A DNA stretch of 64,000 nucleotides from Toxonevra muliebris. Taxonomy: Eukaryota; Arthropoda; Insecta; Diptera; Pallopteridae. Below are positions 62,996-64,000 of this stretch, one piece after another (the stretch's first letter is position 1; each line of letters starts with the position of its first letter). The notes under the pieces were generated by a model that was not told the DNA's origin, did not search any database, and saw nothing but the letters and a program-made list of their open reading frames with translations. The translations under genes were made by a program, and so were the position numbers. Location: contig OY829328.1 in the NCBI GenBank assembly GCA_963691655.1, positions 14,462,704 through 14,526,703 of the forward strand, read 5' to 3'.

Positions 62996-64000
62996 TGCAC
63001 AAATTATGTGCTCATCAAAGCATCTAAGACTTTGATTGACATACACATTGATGACTAATTTAGACATCAACATAAACAAGTATAAGTAGAATGCATGATT
63101 CATTAATACGAAATCTATAATTTGTGAATAAGGCATGAGCAATGTTAGATACAGACAAAGTTTTAACTTAAGTAAGTAGTTCAGAAGTGCATTAAGGGGT
63201 TATATACACTTGTTGTCGGGGAAAAAAGGGTATTTTCATTATTTTTTGTTTCCAAAGCGATACAATTTTATCAGAATAACACACCGTACATCTATTTGTT
63301 TTCATCGTCACGCTCTAAGTGAACGAAGGATCTTGTGAAATTTACATTTTTAAAAAAATGGAGATCATTTTTTGAAAATTCTTGATTTTCGTGGGTCTGG
63401 AAATTTGGTTTTGGTGTCCAGAAAAAAAAAAATTTGTTCCAAATAAAAATTCCTTCGTTCACTAAGAGGCTATTTCAGTTATAAACTAGTCAGTAAAAAT
63501 TAAGATCGATTGGTGAAATGGTTCTTGAGAAAAATTTCTCACCGCAACGGAACTTTTTGAAAATCAACATTTCGAGATAATCGCGTTTCAACTTTTGGCA
63601 TCTTGTTCAGGTAGTCGGAGTTGGCGCGCTTTTGACAGCTGTTACTTTAGCCCTAGTGCTCAGATCTTTATGAAATTTGGAGAATACTTTCTCAAGAGGA
63701 TGTACTCTGAAAAAATGCATTTTTGAAAGATAATAATAATTTAAATGGATATCCTGAAATATAAGTAAAACTTTAGCCCACAATGTCAATAATTTGACAC
63801 ACATTCAAACTATTCTGAAGACACATTTCGTTCTTTTTCTCAGTGGGGAAATGTTCTTCGATGAATTCGGCTCTAAAACATTCAAATACTCTATGCATAA
63901 ATAGTAAATACAAGCTTATTGATAGGATAGATAATATATTACTACTATTTTTTCCAATTTCAGCAGTGCTTTGTTGCTTTTTTTGTTTGTTTTTTTTTCT

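Larger units (their letters stand above)
54857..64000. other. Transposon-rich region, presumed 5' intron of Gdap2
   Basis: If the macro-domain exons lie beyond the window, this is intronic. It holds hAT ends (about 56180-56200 and 56350), a hAT with a nested mariner (56590-57802), a repeat shared with 20824 (58060-58140), a piggyBac-like element (58700-60079), a SINE (60969-61280) and a large TIR element (62033-62995). No macro-domain coding was seen. Confidence 0.5.

Overview
This is a 64 kb AT-rich piece of a higher-fly genome. ZAD-C2H2 zinc-finger genes (an insect-expanded class), introns of about 60-80 bp, GTAAGT-type donors and Drosophila-like orthologues point to a brachyceran dipteran. 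A tephritid fruit fly is my best guess, but the species is inferred and not shown. Genes are sparse: six protein-coding loci occupy a small part of the window. Most of the rest is intergenic or intronic DNA filled with decayed transposons.

Layout. (1) 0.2-7.7 kb: two paralogous grauzone-like ZAD zinc-finger genes in divergent orientation, 161-2135 (minus) and 5223-7676 (plus), each with 10 C2H2 fingers, an AT-hook-like patch and matching intron positions. A SINE and a hAT element lie between them. (2) 8.06-8.97 kb: intronless Samtor (minus), the S-adenosylmethionine sensor upstream of mTORC1, tail-to-tail with the second zinc-finger gene. (3) 9.0-14.3 kb: non-coding, with hAT, piggyBac-type and other MITEs. 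(4) 14.37-15.38 kb: an unrecognised single-exon 336-aa gene. (5) 15.4-23.8 kb: non-coding, with a hAT-like element. (6) 23.78-27.31 kb: a six-exon Dgat2-family acyltransferase (plus), whose 2.2 kb third intron carries a hAT remnant and a nested inverted repeat. (7) 34.88 kb to beyond 54.86 kb: the 3' part of Gdap2 (minus), coding the CRAL-TRIO half. Its N-terminal macro-domain exons were not found and probably lie beyond the right edge. An alternative first exon at 42.05-42.17 kb would give a 219-aa isoform without the macro domain. (8) 55-64 kb: transposon-rich, including a mariner nested in a hAT, a piggyBac-like element, a second SINE copy and a large TIR element.

Functional links are weak. 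Samtor (SAM sensing to mTORC1) and Dgat2 (triacylglycerol synthesis) are both metabolic, but nothing in the sequence suggests co-regulation. I found no convincing new defence or enzymatic system. The most interesting material is the alternative Gdap2 promoter/exon, the orphan gene at 14.4 kb, and the series of small DNA transposons with clear target-site duplications, including several with piggyBac-style TTAA ends.
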